A stretch of DNA of 36,076 nucleotides from Gammaproteobacteria bacterium (GCA_026399315.1 JAPLRF010000025.1:1-36076), one strand, 5' to 3'. Counted from the stretch's first letter, positions 7,561-16,340 are shown. Notes: generated by a model not told the origin, from the letters alone. Numbers and translations are program-made.

Positions 7561-7815
7561 ATGCGTGAAATTGGTGCTTTTGATGCAAAAACACATTTGT
7601 CTCAATTTCTGGATCGTGCTGATCATGGAGAATCTTTTGCCATCACAAAGCATGGCCGTGTTGTTGCGTTTCTCATACCCGCTGAAAATAAGCCTAAAAT
7701 AGCTATTCAAGACGTGATTGTTGGAATGATGGCGCTGAGAAAAAAAATTGCTAAGCGGGGTGTTAAAATAACGGCGCAAGAAATAGATGAATTAAAAAAG
7801 AGCGGTCGGCGATGA
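7561..7815 (+). CDS. Type II antitoxin, Phd/YefM family
   Basis: This 84-residue protein has the Phd/YefM N-terminal DNA-binding fold (IGAFDAKTHLSQFLDRADHG, then ITKHGRVVAFLIP). The C-terminal half is charged and probably disordered until it wraps the toxin. GGAG lies six bases before the ATG. Its last four bases overlap the toxin start (ATGA at 7812), so the two are translationally coupled. It should neutralise the neighbouring PIN toxin and repress the operon. Phd-type antitoxins paired with VapC-type toxins are common. Confidence 0.9.
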   Translation: MREIGAFDAKTHLSQFLDRADHGESFAITKHGRVVAFLIPAENKPKIAIQDVIVGMMALRKKIAKRGVKITAQEIDELKKSGRR

Positions 7816-8234
7816 AAATGGTTGAATGTATTGTATTGGATTGTTCTGTGACGATGGCGTGGATTTTTCAAGATGAAACACTGTCTGAAAAAGCCAATAT
7901 TATTTTAACCACGTTAAAAGAAAAACAGATAAAAGTACCGACTATTTGGTCGTTGGAAGTGGCGAATGTATTGTGTTTGGCGGAGCGGCAAAAAAAAATA
8001 ACGGCTTTTGAGGTGGCGGAATTTAAAGAGTTTTTATCAGCGTTACCCATTGTTATTGATCATGATACGTCGGTGCGCGCAATGGGAAGTATTTATGCGC
8101 TTGCTAAAACAGAGCAATTGACGGTGTATGATGCTGCTTATTTAGAAATAGCCATTCGAGAAAATAGCCCCTTGGCTACGTTTGATAAAGCATTAAAGAA
8201 TGCTGCAAAAAGAAATGGTATCTCAATATTATAA
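7812..8234 (+). CDS. vapC: VapC-type PIN-domain ribonuclease toxin
   Basis: This 140-residue protein is one PIN domain. The acidic metal-binding residues are all present: Asp10 (VLDCSVTMAW), Glu49 (WSLEVANVL), Asp107 (TVYDAAYLE) and Asp125 (ATFDKAL). VapC toxins cut tRNA or rRNA and stop translation when the antitoxin is lost. The ATG overlaps the antitoxin stop. The pair lies in the accessory block between prfB and lysS and could help stabilise it. The RNA target cannot be read from sequence. Confidence 0.9.
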   Translation: MKMVECIVLDCSVTMAWIFQDETLSEKANIILTTLKEKQIKVPTIWSLEVANVLCLAERQKKITAFEVAEFKEFLSALPIVIDHDTSVRAMGSIYALAKTEQLTVYDAAYLEIAIRENSPLATFDKALKNAAKRNGISIL

Positions 8235-8245
8235 GGTGCATGACA

Positions 8246-8668
8246 ATGTCTATCTGGAAAATGCCAATCAATCATGAATTATTAGCGACGCGTTCTGCTA
8301 ACACCTTCGTTGAATTTATTAACATTAAATTCACCGAAATCGGCGATGATTATTTAAAAGCGACAATGCCAGTCGATCATACAACCAAGCAGCCAATGGG
8401 ATTTTTAAATGGTGGCGTATCAGCGGCTTTAGCGGAATCCGTGGCGAGCACAGCAGCAAATTATTGTGTTGATCAATCGGTTTGTTATTGTGTTGGATTA
8501 GATATTAATGCCAATCATTTACGTCCTGCATTAGAGGGGTATGTTACGGCCATTGCAAAACCCCTGCATTTAGGCAATAAAACGCAAGTGTGGGAAATTA
8601 AAATTGAAAATGAAGCGGGAAAATTGGTGTGTATTTCCCGCATGACGATGGCGGTGGTTTATCGTTAA
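8246..8668 (+). CDS. Hotdog-fold acyl-CoA thioesterase (PaaI/YdiI-like)
   Basis: This 140-residue single hotdog domain resembles YdiI/MenI and EntH. The active-site helix motif is GFLNGGVSAALAESVAS: the catalytic Glu (AES) is present, but the usual HGG reads NGG. I chose the ATG at 8246 because AAGGTG lies seven bases upstream; the ATG at 8240 is too close to it. It begins 11 bases after vapC and faces the same way, but no functional link is obvious. MenI would imply menaquinone synthesis, which nothing here supports, so I keep the general call. Confidence 0.82.
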   Translation: MSIWKMPINHELLATRSANTFVEFINIKFTEIGDDYLKATMPVDHTTKQPMGFLNGGVSAALAESVASTAANYCVDQSVCYCVGLDINANHLRPALEGYVTAIAKPLHLGNKTQVWEIKIENEAGKLVCISRMTMAVVYR

Positions 8669-9727
8669 TTATTTTTTGGGCAGCACGGTTTGCCCATTTT
8701 CAAAGGTTGATCCGGGTGGCGCTTCGCAACCTAAATATTTGACTTGCTGCACGGGAAAGAAATTGAAAAGTTGGGTAAGACGGTTGCTTGCCTCTTTTCT
8801 AATGAGCGTGCCTTCAATGACGTTTAGACAGGTTTCCTTGCTTAGGGTCACAAAAAACCCGACTGTTGGATTAAGTAACACAATTTCCTTGCCTGTGTTA
8901 TCGGGATTTAATGTGACAGTAAGGTTGAATTTTTGAAGGTGGTCAGCATAGCGACGCCAGTTTGGATCATCATTGTCTTTCATTTCTATTGCTTTATAAA
9001 GCACTTGTGTTATTAATAAAAGCCTTTGACAGTATTCTCCAATGCAGCCAAACAGATTAATGTCTGTGAGCCCCATTTTTTTTTCATCGTGCACTACCGC
9101 CACCCCGTCAAATGCCAATGTGCTGAGATTAATTGTATTAAGCGTACTTTTATGAAAAAGAACAGGGGATGCTCTCATTTTTCTCCAGTATCCTTCCCCA
9201 TAAGAAAATCCAATTAATTCCCCTTGCGATATCGCTCTTGTTGTTTCAAAGCCAAGTTCATTAAGATCACATTCGTTTTGTAATGATATTATTTTTACAT
9301 TAGCGGTTTGGATTGTTTCTCGTCCTTCGGTTAGGTTTACGAGCTTTAAAAAATCGTCATCGGGCAAATGCGGCAATAAGGCACCAAAATCACCTGAGAT
9401 GTCAGCATCGAAAAATGTTTCGCCGGTGCCATCTGCATTTAAAATATAAGCTGATTTTGGGTCTCTTAAATTTTTACGGCATGAAATATATTCGCCGCCG
9501 TAATAGAATAGCGTAGTACCTCGTGGAATATCACAATTGGCCGCTATCGCAAAGCCGACAGGGGCGGGGAATCGCACCATCATTAAATTGGCTTCGTTGC
9601 GCCGCACTAGCGACAAAGATTGAAAAACAAGCTCACGCCCCGTTTCAGTTTTAATAAGCGTTTGGACCTCTGTCAGTGTTAATTCAACTTCAACTTCGGG
9701 TGTTTTTGTTTTATCAAGGAATTTCAT
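8669..9727 (-). CDS. SET-domain protein, candidate secreted lysine methyltransferase
   Basis: This 352-residue protein has a eukaryotic-style SET domain at about residues 48-182. GFAIAANCDIPRGTTLFYYGGEYI matches the opening GxGxxAxxxIxxGxxIxxYxGE block. ISQGELIGFSYGEGYW (167-181) matches the closing GEExxxxYg block with its catalytic Tyr. The usual NHSC motif is replaced by PHLPDDDF (119-126). Residues 183-352 are of unknown fold and end in PPGSTFENGQTVLPKK. The start at 9727 follows AGAGG by seven bases and matches its paralog. It is the last gene of a three-gene leftward cluster. Bacterial SET proteins of pathogens methylate host histones or other proteins; the target here is unknown. Confidence 0.75.
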   Translation of the reverse strand: MKFLDKTKTPEVEVELTLTEVQTLIKTETGRELVFQSLSLVRRNEANLMMVRFPAPVGFAIAANCDIPRGTTLFYYGGEYISCRKNLRDPKSAYILNADGTGETFFDADISGDFGALLPHLPDDDFLKLVNLTEGRETIQTANVKIISLQNECDLNELGFETTRAISQGELIGFSYGEGYWRKMRASPVLFHKSTLNTINLSTLAFDGVAVVHDEKKMGLTDINLFGCIGEYCQRLLLITQVLYKAIEMKDNDDPNWRRYADHLQKFNLTVTLNPDNTGKEIVLLNPTVGFFVTLSKETCLNVIEGTLIRKEASNRLTQLFNFFPVQQVKYLGCEAPPGSTFENGQTVLPKK

Positions 9728-9754
9728 TTTCACGCCTCTCTAATTTGAATGATT

Positions 9755-10789
9755 TTATAAAACAACATAAGGGGTTTTATTATTGAGCTGCTCGTCTGTG
9801 CAATAAATTTCTTCTCCGCCTCTTACTGGCATTTCTGGTGAATTTACCCAGCGCTTATTAGCACCCATTGTCTTTTTAAAAAGTTCAATCCCGTCTCTAT
9901 AGTAATATTTCGTAGCGCTACACCAAAAAGCGTTCTCTGGTGCAGCAGTAATGACTGGATAAACAATACTAAAGTGTCGGTTAGGACATGATTTTGTACC
10001 GGACATTTCTAAGTCAATATCACATATCGTCACGTCGCCGTGCATACCCAATCTTTTTTTGTCATATCCTAGTGTGTCTCCGAAGAAGGAGATTATAATT
10101 TTTCGGGTTGGAAGATGATAACTTTGTTCGGACATTTCTTTTGTAATGGAAAGTATGCATTGATTCATCTCCCTGCATGGATCACTTTTTGCTTCTAGAT
10201 TTGATTGATATTCGATCCCGAATTCAATGCCGAAACCAAGGCCATAATGTAAAAGAAATAAAAATTGCTTTATCAGCGCTTCGTAATTAATTTTAAAAGA
10301 GTGATCTGATTGATTATTATATAGTATGTCAATTAAATCTAAGGTGATGTCTTCTTCAGTGGGATTTTTCATAAGTAAGGCGAGTAAGAAAACTTCGTTA
10401 AGTAGAAAGCCGGATCCTATTACAACCAAATGCGAAATATTTTTTTTGTCTGCATATTGCTGATGTATTGTGCCTAAAACCAGTGCCGCCCATTTTCTGC
10501 GGAAATCAAGTTCAGGGTTCTCTGGGCGTGATAAAGGGATGCAACAGCGGCATTCACCCAGTTGATTGTAATTGCTTAAACGCTGATAAAGGTCTAAACC
10601 CTTTATGTCGCAATTTAAAATAGCAGTTAACACATTTTCTCTGAGTGAAGCGCGCATATAGTGTCGTAAAATTTTTAAAAACATAAAATCGACATAAGGC
10701 AATCGTTCTTTTTCTCGCACAACATTGACGCGTTCTAATTCATCTGTGCCAGGAATAAGTAAGTCATTTTCGGCGCTATTAGATCTCAT
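9755..10789 (-). CDS. Unknown protein between SET paralogs; possible Rossmann-type methyltransferase fold
   Basis: I do not recognise a named family in this 344-residue soluble protein. Around residues 121-155, HLVVIGSGFLLNEVFLLALL followed by ITLDLIDILY resembles motif I of class I SAM-dependent methyltransferases (strand, GxG turn, helix, acidic strand end). Later strands (KIIISFFGDTLGYD, VTICDIDLEMSG) would fit the rest of a Rossmann-like sheet. It has no signal peptide or membrane segments. It lies 48 bases from the upstream SET paralog and 27 bases before the SET gene start at 9727, all leftward, so co-transcription is likely. A secreted protein modifying enzyme is plausible but unproven. 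Confidence 0.5.
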   Translation of the reverse strand: MRSNSAENDLLIPGTDELERVNVVREKERLPYVDFMFLKILRHYMRASLRENVLTAILNCDIKGLDLYQRLSNYNQLGECRCCIPLSRPENPELDFRRKWAALVLGTIHQQYADKKNISHLVVIGSGFLLNEVFLLALLMKNPTEEDITLDLIDILYNNQSDHSFKINYEALIKQFLFLLHYGLGFGIEFGIEYQSNLEAKSDPCREMNQCILSITKEMSEQSYHLPTRKIIISFFGDTLGYDKKRLGMHGDVTICDIDLEMSGTKSCPNRHFSIVYPVITAAPENAFWCSATKYYYRDGIELFKKTMGANKRWVNSPEMPVRGGEEIYCTDEQLNNKTPYVVL

Positions 10790-10837
10790 TTTTATTCTCT
10801 TTTTTAGAAGTGAATATAGTGCATGCCTTATTGTCCA

Positions 10838-11781
10838 TTATTTTGTTGGTAGTGTTGTTTGTCCATTTTTAAAAGTCGATCCTGGTGGTGGCGCGCATCC
10901 AATAACAGGTGTCGTTGGAAAAAATGACATTAATGCTTTCCTTTTTTTATTTTCTGTATGGTCATTTTTAATAATATTGATTGCATCTGCGTAAGAAAAA
11001 GCAATATGCACCTCCTTCGATTGAAAAAAGAAATGCGATGATGCTTCTGAGATCCTTCTAAAAAAATCCATTCCGACAGCGTATAAAGTAGGACCACCTG
11101 TATTTTGACTTCGGAGTCTTGCTGAGTTGGTCTCTTTATCGAAAAATGCCGCAACGCCAGAAAAGTTTTTTAATTCACTTGTATCAAGTTTTTCTAGGGT
11201 TTTACTTTTAAAGAGCGTGGGCGATATCTTGCTTTCAATCCAATAGTCAAAACCGTATGAAAAGCCAATTAATTCACCTGCTTGAATATCTCGGCTTGCA
11301 GAAAGGGAAAGTTTTTTTGTGGATCAAACGGGTCAAGGAATTCGGTTACATTGCTCATTTGAATGGCAGCATAATCGTCTTTGTCGATATCACAAGTAGT
11401 AAGAAAGTCGCTGTCGGGTAGGTGAATGGCTAATGCGCCTAGGTCCCCAGAATTTTGTGCTTGAAATTGATATACTTCCCCATCTGGCCCTTTGGCCGTA
11501 TTTAAATAGCTGATATCATCTTGAATGTTGTAGTTTTGTGTTACTACGCCACCATAACAGCATATCTTTGTCCTGGCACGAATGAATTGATTGGCTGCCA
11601 ATGCAAATCCAATTGGGTTTGGGAAGCGAATCAGCTTAATGAGACTATTGTAGGTTCGCGCTAAGTTTAGATCTTCAAAAACAAGCTCACGCCCTGTTTC
11701 CGCTTTAATAAGCGCTTGAACCTGCGCTAAGCTTAATTCAACTTCAACTTCGGGTGTTCTTGTTTTATCGAGGAATTTCAT
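10838..11781 (-). pseudogene. SET-domain paralog with a frameshift at an A7 run
   Basis: The start at 11781 (AAGGG seven bases upstream) gives MKFLDKTRTPEVEVELS, nearly identical to the intact SET gene. It continues through GFALAANQFIRARTKI and GALAIHLPDSDF. The frame then ends at 11269. In the -1 frame the protein resumes exactly as expected (SASRDIQAGELIGFSYGFDYW) and is open to 10838, ending PPPGSTFKNGQTTLPTK like the paralog. The switch point is an A7 run (11312-11318 on the plus strand). Repaired, it is 314 residues, shorter than the paralog. It may be a recent pseudogene, a base-calling error, or a slippage gene: the codons read CAA AAA AAC, which contain the -1 slippery heptamer A AAA AAC. 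Confidence 0.8.
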
Positions 11782-11929
11782 TTGAAGGCCCTTTTTATGA
11801 GTATGAATGGTGATGATTCACAGTATAAAGGCCGCAGATGAAGGTTTTATTAATTGAACGTGTTTTTTACTTGTTTCTCGAGATCCCATCCCATAAGATT
11901 ATCCCATCAATTTCAATGGGACGACGCGG

Positions 11930-13429
11930 ATGAGCACACCAGAAGACAATAATATCGATCAAAATGAACAGATCGTACAACGTAAGCTCAAGTTAGGCGC
12001 TTTACGTGAACAAGGCATTGCCTATCCCAATGATTTTGTGCGTGATGCCTTATCAGGCGATATTCATGCACAATATGGAGAATTGGATCATGACGCATTA
12101 GTTGAAAAAAATATGCGCGTGACGATTGCAGGGCGCATGATGACGCGTCGGGTCATGGGAAAAGCTGCTTTTGCCACGATTCAAGACATGGCGGGTCGTA
12201 TTCAATTGTACATAGCGCGCGACAGTTTGCCGGAAGGCCTATACGACAGTTTTAAGCATTGGGATTTTGGCGATATTGTTGGCGCTTCCGGTATTGTTTT
12301 TAAAACGAAAACCAATGAATTGTCGATTAAAGTAGATCAGTTGCGATTATTAACAAAATCATTACGACCCTTGCCGGATAAATTTCACGGCTTATCGGAT
12401 CAAGAGCAACGTTACCGTCAACGTTACGTTGATTTAATTGTTAACGAAGACGCCAGAAAAGTATTTCATATCCGTTCTAAAGTGGTTGCAGAAATGCGCC
12501 GTTTTTTAGACGCGCAAAATTTTATGGAAGTGGAAACGCCAATGATGCAAACGCAAGCGGGTGGGGCAACAGCCAAACCGTTTCAAACACATCATAACGC
12601 CATGGACATGGAATTATTTTTGCGTATTGCACCTGAATTATATTTAAAACGATTGGTGGTCGGTGGTTTTGAACGGGTTTATGAAATTAACCGCAATTTT
12701 CGTAATGAAGGTATTTCAACGCGACATAATCCAGAATTTACCATGGTGGAATTTTATCAAGCGTATGCAACGTATCATGATTTAATGGATTTAACGGAAA
12801 AATTATTCCGTCATTTGTGTGACAAAGTATTGGGCACAACAATTGTGAATTATCAAGGAACTGAAATTGATTTCAGTAAACCTTTTGCGCGTTTGACGAT
12901 TAAGCAATCGATCATGCAGAAAAATCCTGAAATCACAGAAAAAGAATTAGACCATTTAGATTCCGCAAAAGCATTGGCAAAAAAATTCCATATTGATTTA
13001 TTGCCGACAATGCAATTGGGTGCGGTGCAATTGTCACTATTTGAAAAATTAGTGGAGCGTGATTTAAAGCAACCGACATTTATTATGGAGTACCCTGCTG
13101 AAGTGTCTCCGTTGGCAAGAGCGAACGATCAAAATCCTTTTTTCACAGACCGTTTTGAATTTTTCTGTGGGGGACAAGAAATTGCAAATGGCTTTTCAGA
13201 ATTAAATGATCCGGAAGACCAAGCCAACCGTTTTAATGCGCAGTTAAAAGCGCGCGAAGCGGGGGATCATGAGGCGATGCCCTTCGATCAAGATTATATT
13301 ACAGCACTTGAATATGGTTTGCCGCCAACAGCGGGTGAGGGCATTGGTATTGATCGTTTGGTGATGTTGTTTGCCGATTGCGCGTCAATTCGTGATGTGA
13401 TTTTGTTTCCATTGTTGCGGCCGGTTTAA
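11930..13429 (+). CDS. lysS: Lysyl-tRNA synthetase, class II
   Basis: This 499-residue enzyme charges tRNA-Lys. The N-terminal OB-fold anticodon-binding domain (about residues 60-160, [18 protein letters not shown]) is followed by the class II catalytic core. Motif 1 begins at [20 protein letters not shown], motif 2 is [20 protein letters not shown], and motif 3 is [13 protein letters not shown] near the C-terminus. The length is normal. The ribosome site is weak; a small hairpin (CCCAT/ATGGG, 11903-11920) ends nine bases before the ATG. The usual neighbour prfB is displaced upstream by the accessory block, so lysS must use its own promoter in 11782-11929. Confidence 0.97.
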   Translation: MSTPEDNNIDQNEQIVQRKLKLGALREQGIAYPNDFVRDALSGDIHAQYGELDHDALVEKNMRVTIAGRMMTRRVMGKAAFATIQDMAGRIQLYIARDSLPEGLYDSFKHWDFGDIVGASGIVFKTKTNELSIKVDQLRLLTKSLRPLPDKFHGLSDQEQRYRQRYVDLIVNEDARKVFHIRSKVVAEMRRFLDAQNFMEVETPMMQTQAGGATAKPFQTHHNAMDMELFLRIAPELYLKRLVVGGFERVYEINRNFRNEGISTRHNPEFTMVEFYQAYATYHDLMDLTEKLFRHLCDKVLGTTIVNYQGTEIDFSKPFARLTIKQSIMQKNPEITEKELDHLDSAKALAKKFHIDLLPTMQLGAVQLSLFEKLVERDLKQPTFIMEYPAEVSPLARANDQNPFFTDRFEFFCGGQEIANGFSELNDPEDQANRFNAQLKAREAGDHEAMPFDQDYITALEYGLPPTAGEGIGIDRLVMLFADCASIRDVILFPLLRPV

Positions 13430-13443
13430 ATTGCGATGCGCTG

Positions 13444-13491
13444 GTGAATTGGTAGGGATACCCCTGCGTTAGTGGGGGCGAAGAATTTCAC
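13444..13491 (+). repeat. Imperfect stem-loop after lysS
   Basis: GTGAATT pairs imperfectly with AATTTCAC, and CCCC (13461-13464) pairs with GGGG (13474-13477). The right part contains GTGGGGGCG, also seen at the start of the ffh-linked two-hairpin repeat. It may be a lysS terminator or a worn repeat; there is no T run. Confidence 0.35.
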
Positions 13492-13502
13492 AAGGTGATT
13501 CT

Positions 13503-14315
13503 ATGGGTGCTTTGCACAGTAAATTAAGCAAAAAAGTTAACATCCCCTTGCCGAATGGACTGTCGATCACTATCGATCGAAAAATTGTTGTTGATGGTGT
13601 TGACTATGAGTTTTTAGGCTCCGGTCGATTTAATGTTGTCTATGTGAATAAAAAGAATAAGGAAGTTTTAAAGAAGCCCATTTCAGCACGCGAACTCACA
13701 GATTTGCCTGAAAGGGCTGTTCGGTTATGGAATTTAATTAATCCCGATTATCAAGCCAGATTAACCAAGGATGGACAGAGCTGGATAGTGTCCTTGATTG
13801 AAGGGGTGTTGCCAACTGATGATGAAATTGCACAATCCATTGTTGATATTTTCAATCAAACAGGCAGAATTGTGATAGATGCGGATGTGTCTGGTAATTT
13901 TATTAAAACAAAGATTAAAACGACTGAAGGAAAAACAGTCGAAAAAACAATGTGTGTTGATATCGGCAGTGCATTGCAATTACTGCCGCGCATCAGTGAT
14001 ATTAGCATCGCATTTTGGTCTGTTGTCCGACCTCGCCAGGAAAAAGAGTTGAATGACCTGCAGAATCAAACAGTACTCATTAAAATGATCAAAGCTTTAT
14101 TGTTTTTACAGAAATTTGTGCCTGACATGAATGAGGCAAGCCCGTTAGTAAAGGATAAATTTTTTTTCCAAACAACAGCGGCAGCGTATTCGGCACATAT
14201 AAATAACGACGAGAATTTTCAGGCTTTGCACGATAAGGTGATTTCAATCATCAATGAAAAAAATTATGCGTCGGCGGATCGATCATTGTTCAGACCACCA
14301 AGCTACCATATTTAA
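13503..14315 (+). CDS. Kinase-like protein with N-myristoylation consensus; candidate effector
   Basis: This 270-residue protein begins MGALHSKLSKK: Gly2, Ser6 and Lys7 followed by basic residues match the eukaryotic N-myristoylation consensus, as in Src-type proteins. Residues about 35-160 resemble a reduced protein kinase. FLGSGRFNVVYV (37-48) is a glycine-rich loop, LKKP (57-59) could hold the ATP lysine, DADVSGNF (126-133) could be the catalytic-loop Asp with its Asn, and VDIGSA (152-157) a DFG-like metal site. The C-terminal 100 residues are helical. GGTG lies five bases before the ATG. Kinase activity is uncertain because motifs are spread and degenerate. The gene sits directly after lysS, an accessory insertion by context. 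Confidence 0.55.
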   Translation: MGALHSKLSKKVNIPLPNGLSITIDRKIVVDGVDYEFLGSGRFNVVYVNKKNKEVLKKPISARELTDLPERAVRLWNLINPDYQARLTKDGQSWIVSLIEGVLPTDDEIAQSIVDIFNQTGRIVIDADVSGNFIKTKIKTTEGKTVEKTMCVDIGSALQLLPRISDISIAFWSVVRPRQEKELNDLQNQTVLIKMIKALLFLQKFVPDMNEASPLVKDKFFFQTTAAAYSAHINNDENFQALHDKVISIINEKNYASADRSLFRPPSYHI

Positions 14316-14319
14316 TGCG

Positions 14320-14339
14320 AAAAAATGGCGCGCTTTTTT
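14320..14339. terminator. Possible bidirectional terminator
   Basis: An A6 run, a GC-rich centre (GGCGCGC) and a T6 run lie between two convergent genes. The stem has a mismatch, so the call is tentative. Confidence 0.4.
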
Positions 14340-14364
14340 GGACACCCTAGTTCAGATGATACTC

Positions 14365-15021
14365 TCAAGTGGTTTGATCTTGCATTACGGCTAACACATC
14401 ATAATTAGCCTCAGCGGTTTTCATGGCTTCAACAATAATGCCATTTTCAATTTCATCACCTGGATTTAAGAGGTGATCACTTTGAATTGTCATGCGATGC
14501 AGATGTCTTTTTAATTTACCCAGATGTTGTGTGCGCGCCACAATTTCTTGCCCAACATAACAGCCTTTGGTAAAAGAAACGCCGCCCAATTTTTCGAGAT
14601 TAATCATTTGTGGTGTAAAAAGAAGGCTGGTTTTATCGCATAAAATCACAATTCCTTTTTCGATTCTTTTTTTGTGATTGGGTAGGCTGATTGTTTTCTC
14701 AATGATCTTTATATCATCCTCAGATTCTAGAATAGAAAAATCATCCGCTGATGAAATGCTTATTTTTGAAAACACGGCATATTTTTTTAAATGATCGGAA
14801 ACAAGGGTCGCTAAACTGCTCGATAAAATAAGTAAAAAATCATTGTGAAAATTGACCACCCAAAAATTAGCAAGCATTCGGCCACGGTGATCACATAAAG
14901 CGGCCAGCGAGGATTTCCCGTGTTCAGTCAATAAATTCATATCGCAGGTTAATTGACCTTGTAGGAATGCCTGTGTTTTTTCGCCGGTGAATTTTAGGAT
15001 AGCAAAGTGAGTTGATGACAT
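14365..15021 (-). CDS. ygfZ: YgfZ/GcvT-like folate-binding protein (iron-sulfur / tRNA modification role)
   Basis: This 218-residue protein carries the YgfZ signature KGCYVGQEIVARTQHLGKLKRH near residues 150-171, including the conserved Cys. The N-terminus (FLQGQLTCDMNLL, CDHRGRMLANFWV) matches the tetrahydrofolate-binding GcvT-like domain. YgfZ supports folate-dependent repair or assembly of certain Fe-S enzymes such as MiaB. It is shorter than E. coli YgfZ (326 residues): the middle and C-terminal barrel are reduced, as in other compact members. It diverges from the MFS gene. Confidence 0.85.
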   Translation of the reverse strand: MSSTHFAILKFTGEKTQAFLQGQLTCDMNLLTEHGKSSLAALCDHRGRMLANFWVVNFHNDFLLILSSSLATLVSDHLKKYAVFSKISISSADDFSILESEDDIKIIEKTISLPNHKKRIEKGIVILCDKTSLLFTPQMINLEKLGGVSFTKGCYVGQEIVARTQHLGKLKRHLHRMTIQSDHLLNPGDEIENGIIVEAMKTAEANYDVLAVMQDQTT

Positions 15022-15097
15022 GATGGCTTTTTGGGTTGTTATATCGAATCGTTATGATAACATGCAAGTCTAAAAATTGCCCACCCTGAGTTCAAGC

Positions 15098-16309
15098 ATG
15101 TCACGATTCAAAAAAGCCCGTCAATACCGTATGCGAATCGCTTGGTCGATTTGGGCTGTTGCGGCCGTATTTTGTTTTTTCCAGTTTTTTTTGCAATTAT
15201 CGTCAGGCGAAATTATCGCAAGCCTAATGAAGAGTTTTGCTTTAACTGCTTTTGGCGGCGGATTGCTTGCCAGCAGTTATTATTATATTTATGTCACATT
15301 GCAAATACCGGCTGGCATGCTAATGGATCGTTATGGCCCGCGCATTATTTTAAGCTTGGGTGCATTGACTGTTTCCACTGGCTGTTTCATATTTTATGCT
15401 GCAAAAACAGTATCATTGGCATTGTCATTTGCTTTTGTCGGCTGCTTAAATGTTATTTCAATTTGGTTTCCATTGAGGCGATTTGCCTTGATGGCGGCAA
15501 TTGTCGAAACAGCGGGAATGATCGGTGCTATTGTCGGTAATTATTGGTTGGCAGGTTGTATTGAAAGAATCGGTTGGCGTGGTGCCATTTTTATTGCGGC
15601 TATTTTTGCAGGTATTTTGTCAGTATTTTTATTCTTATTGATTCGCAATACCCCAAATCAAAAAAAAGCATTAAAAGTCATCACGTCAAAAACATCCTTG
15701 CTTCATGGTTTAAAACAGTTGATTAGAAACCCCTTGATTTGGATTAATGGCATTTACTCCGGCGTGATGTTTGGTATTGTGACAGTATTTATCGCATTAT
15801 GGGCCATTCCTTTTTTTGAATTATCACGTCGAATTGATTTGGTATCTGCAACACTGTTGACATCAGCGCTTTACGTCGGCATTGCGGTAGGTGGACCTGT
15901 CATCGGTTGGCTTGATGGTAAGACAGGCTGGCGCAGAGAAATGATGATTATCAATGCATTTTCTGCGGCACTCTTTTTATTCTTGTCGATTTACTGTCTG
16001 AATTTACCGTTAATCGTCATCGCTGTGTTTTTATTTGTTACGGGAATTTGCGCAAGCAGTTATGTGTTAACCTTTGCTATTGCCAATGAATTGGCAGCGC
16101 CCGCTAATCGCGCAACGAGCATTGGCTTTACCAATATGTTATGTGTGGCGTTTGCGCCAATTTTACAGCCACTGGTGGGATTTCTGATTACCTATTTCGA
16201 TAGAATACCGGATCATTTGGTTTTGCATTTTCAATGGGCGGTGACGGTAGTGCCGGTATTATCTTGTGTTGCAGGTATATTGGCGTTTTACTTGCCGACT
16301 AAAAAATAA
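15098..16309 (+). CDS. Major facilitator superfamily transporter, Pht-like
   Basis: This 403-residue inner-membrane carrier has about 12 expected membrane segments. It has the MFS loop motif MDRYGPR between segments 2 and 3. The N-terminal half (YYYIYVTLQIPAGMLMDRYG, AFVGCLNVISIWFPLRRFAL) resembles the Legionella Pht family of phagosomal nutrient transporters. I chose the ATG at 15098; an upstream TTG at 15077 would add seven residues. The segment 4 region seems about ten residues short: the usual ARxxxGxG stretch between the segment 3 loop and AFVGC is missing. Substrate unknown; amino acids or nucleosides would fit the family. Confidence 0.85.
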   Translation: MSRFKKARQYRMRIAWSIWAVAAVFCFFQFFLQLSSGEIIASLMKSFALTAFGGGLLASSYYYIYVTLQIPAGMLMDRYGPRIILSLGALTVSTGCFIFYAAKTVSLALSFAFVGCLNVISIWFPLRRFALMAAIVETAGMIGAIVGNYWLAGCIERIGWRGAIFIAAIFAGILSVFLFLLIRNTPNQKKALKVITSKTSLLHGLKQLIRNPLIWINGIYSGVMFGIVTVFIALWAIPFFELSRRIDLVSATLLTSALYVGIAVGGPVIGWLDGKTGWRREMMIINAFSAALFLFLSIYCLNLPLIVIAVFLFVTGICASSYVLTFAIANELAAPANRATSIGFTNMLCVAFAPILQPLVGFLITYFDRIPDHLVLHFQWAVTVVPVLSCVAGILAFYLPTKK

Positions 16310-16340
16310 AATCCAGCGGGGGGAGCCGCTGGATTTTATT
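16308..16340. terminator. Strong bidirectional intrinsic terminator
   Basis: A perfect 12-bp stem, AAAATCCAGCGG / CCGCTGGATTTT, encloses a G-rich loop. It overlaps the MFS stop codon and lies just beyond the stop of the leftward small gene, so it can serve both. Confidence 0.85.

Noticed and set aside
8246..8668. Calling the hotdog protein MenI or EntH
   Set aside because: The HGG residue is changed to NGG and no menaquinone or siderophore genes are near, so only the fold-level call is supported.
10930..11154. Separate minus-strand frame inside the SET paralog
   Set aside because: The neighbouring frame continues the SET homology without a break, so this one is a shadow.
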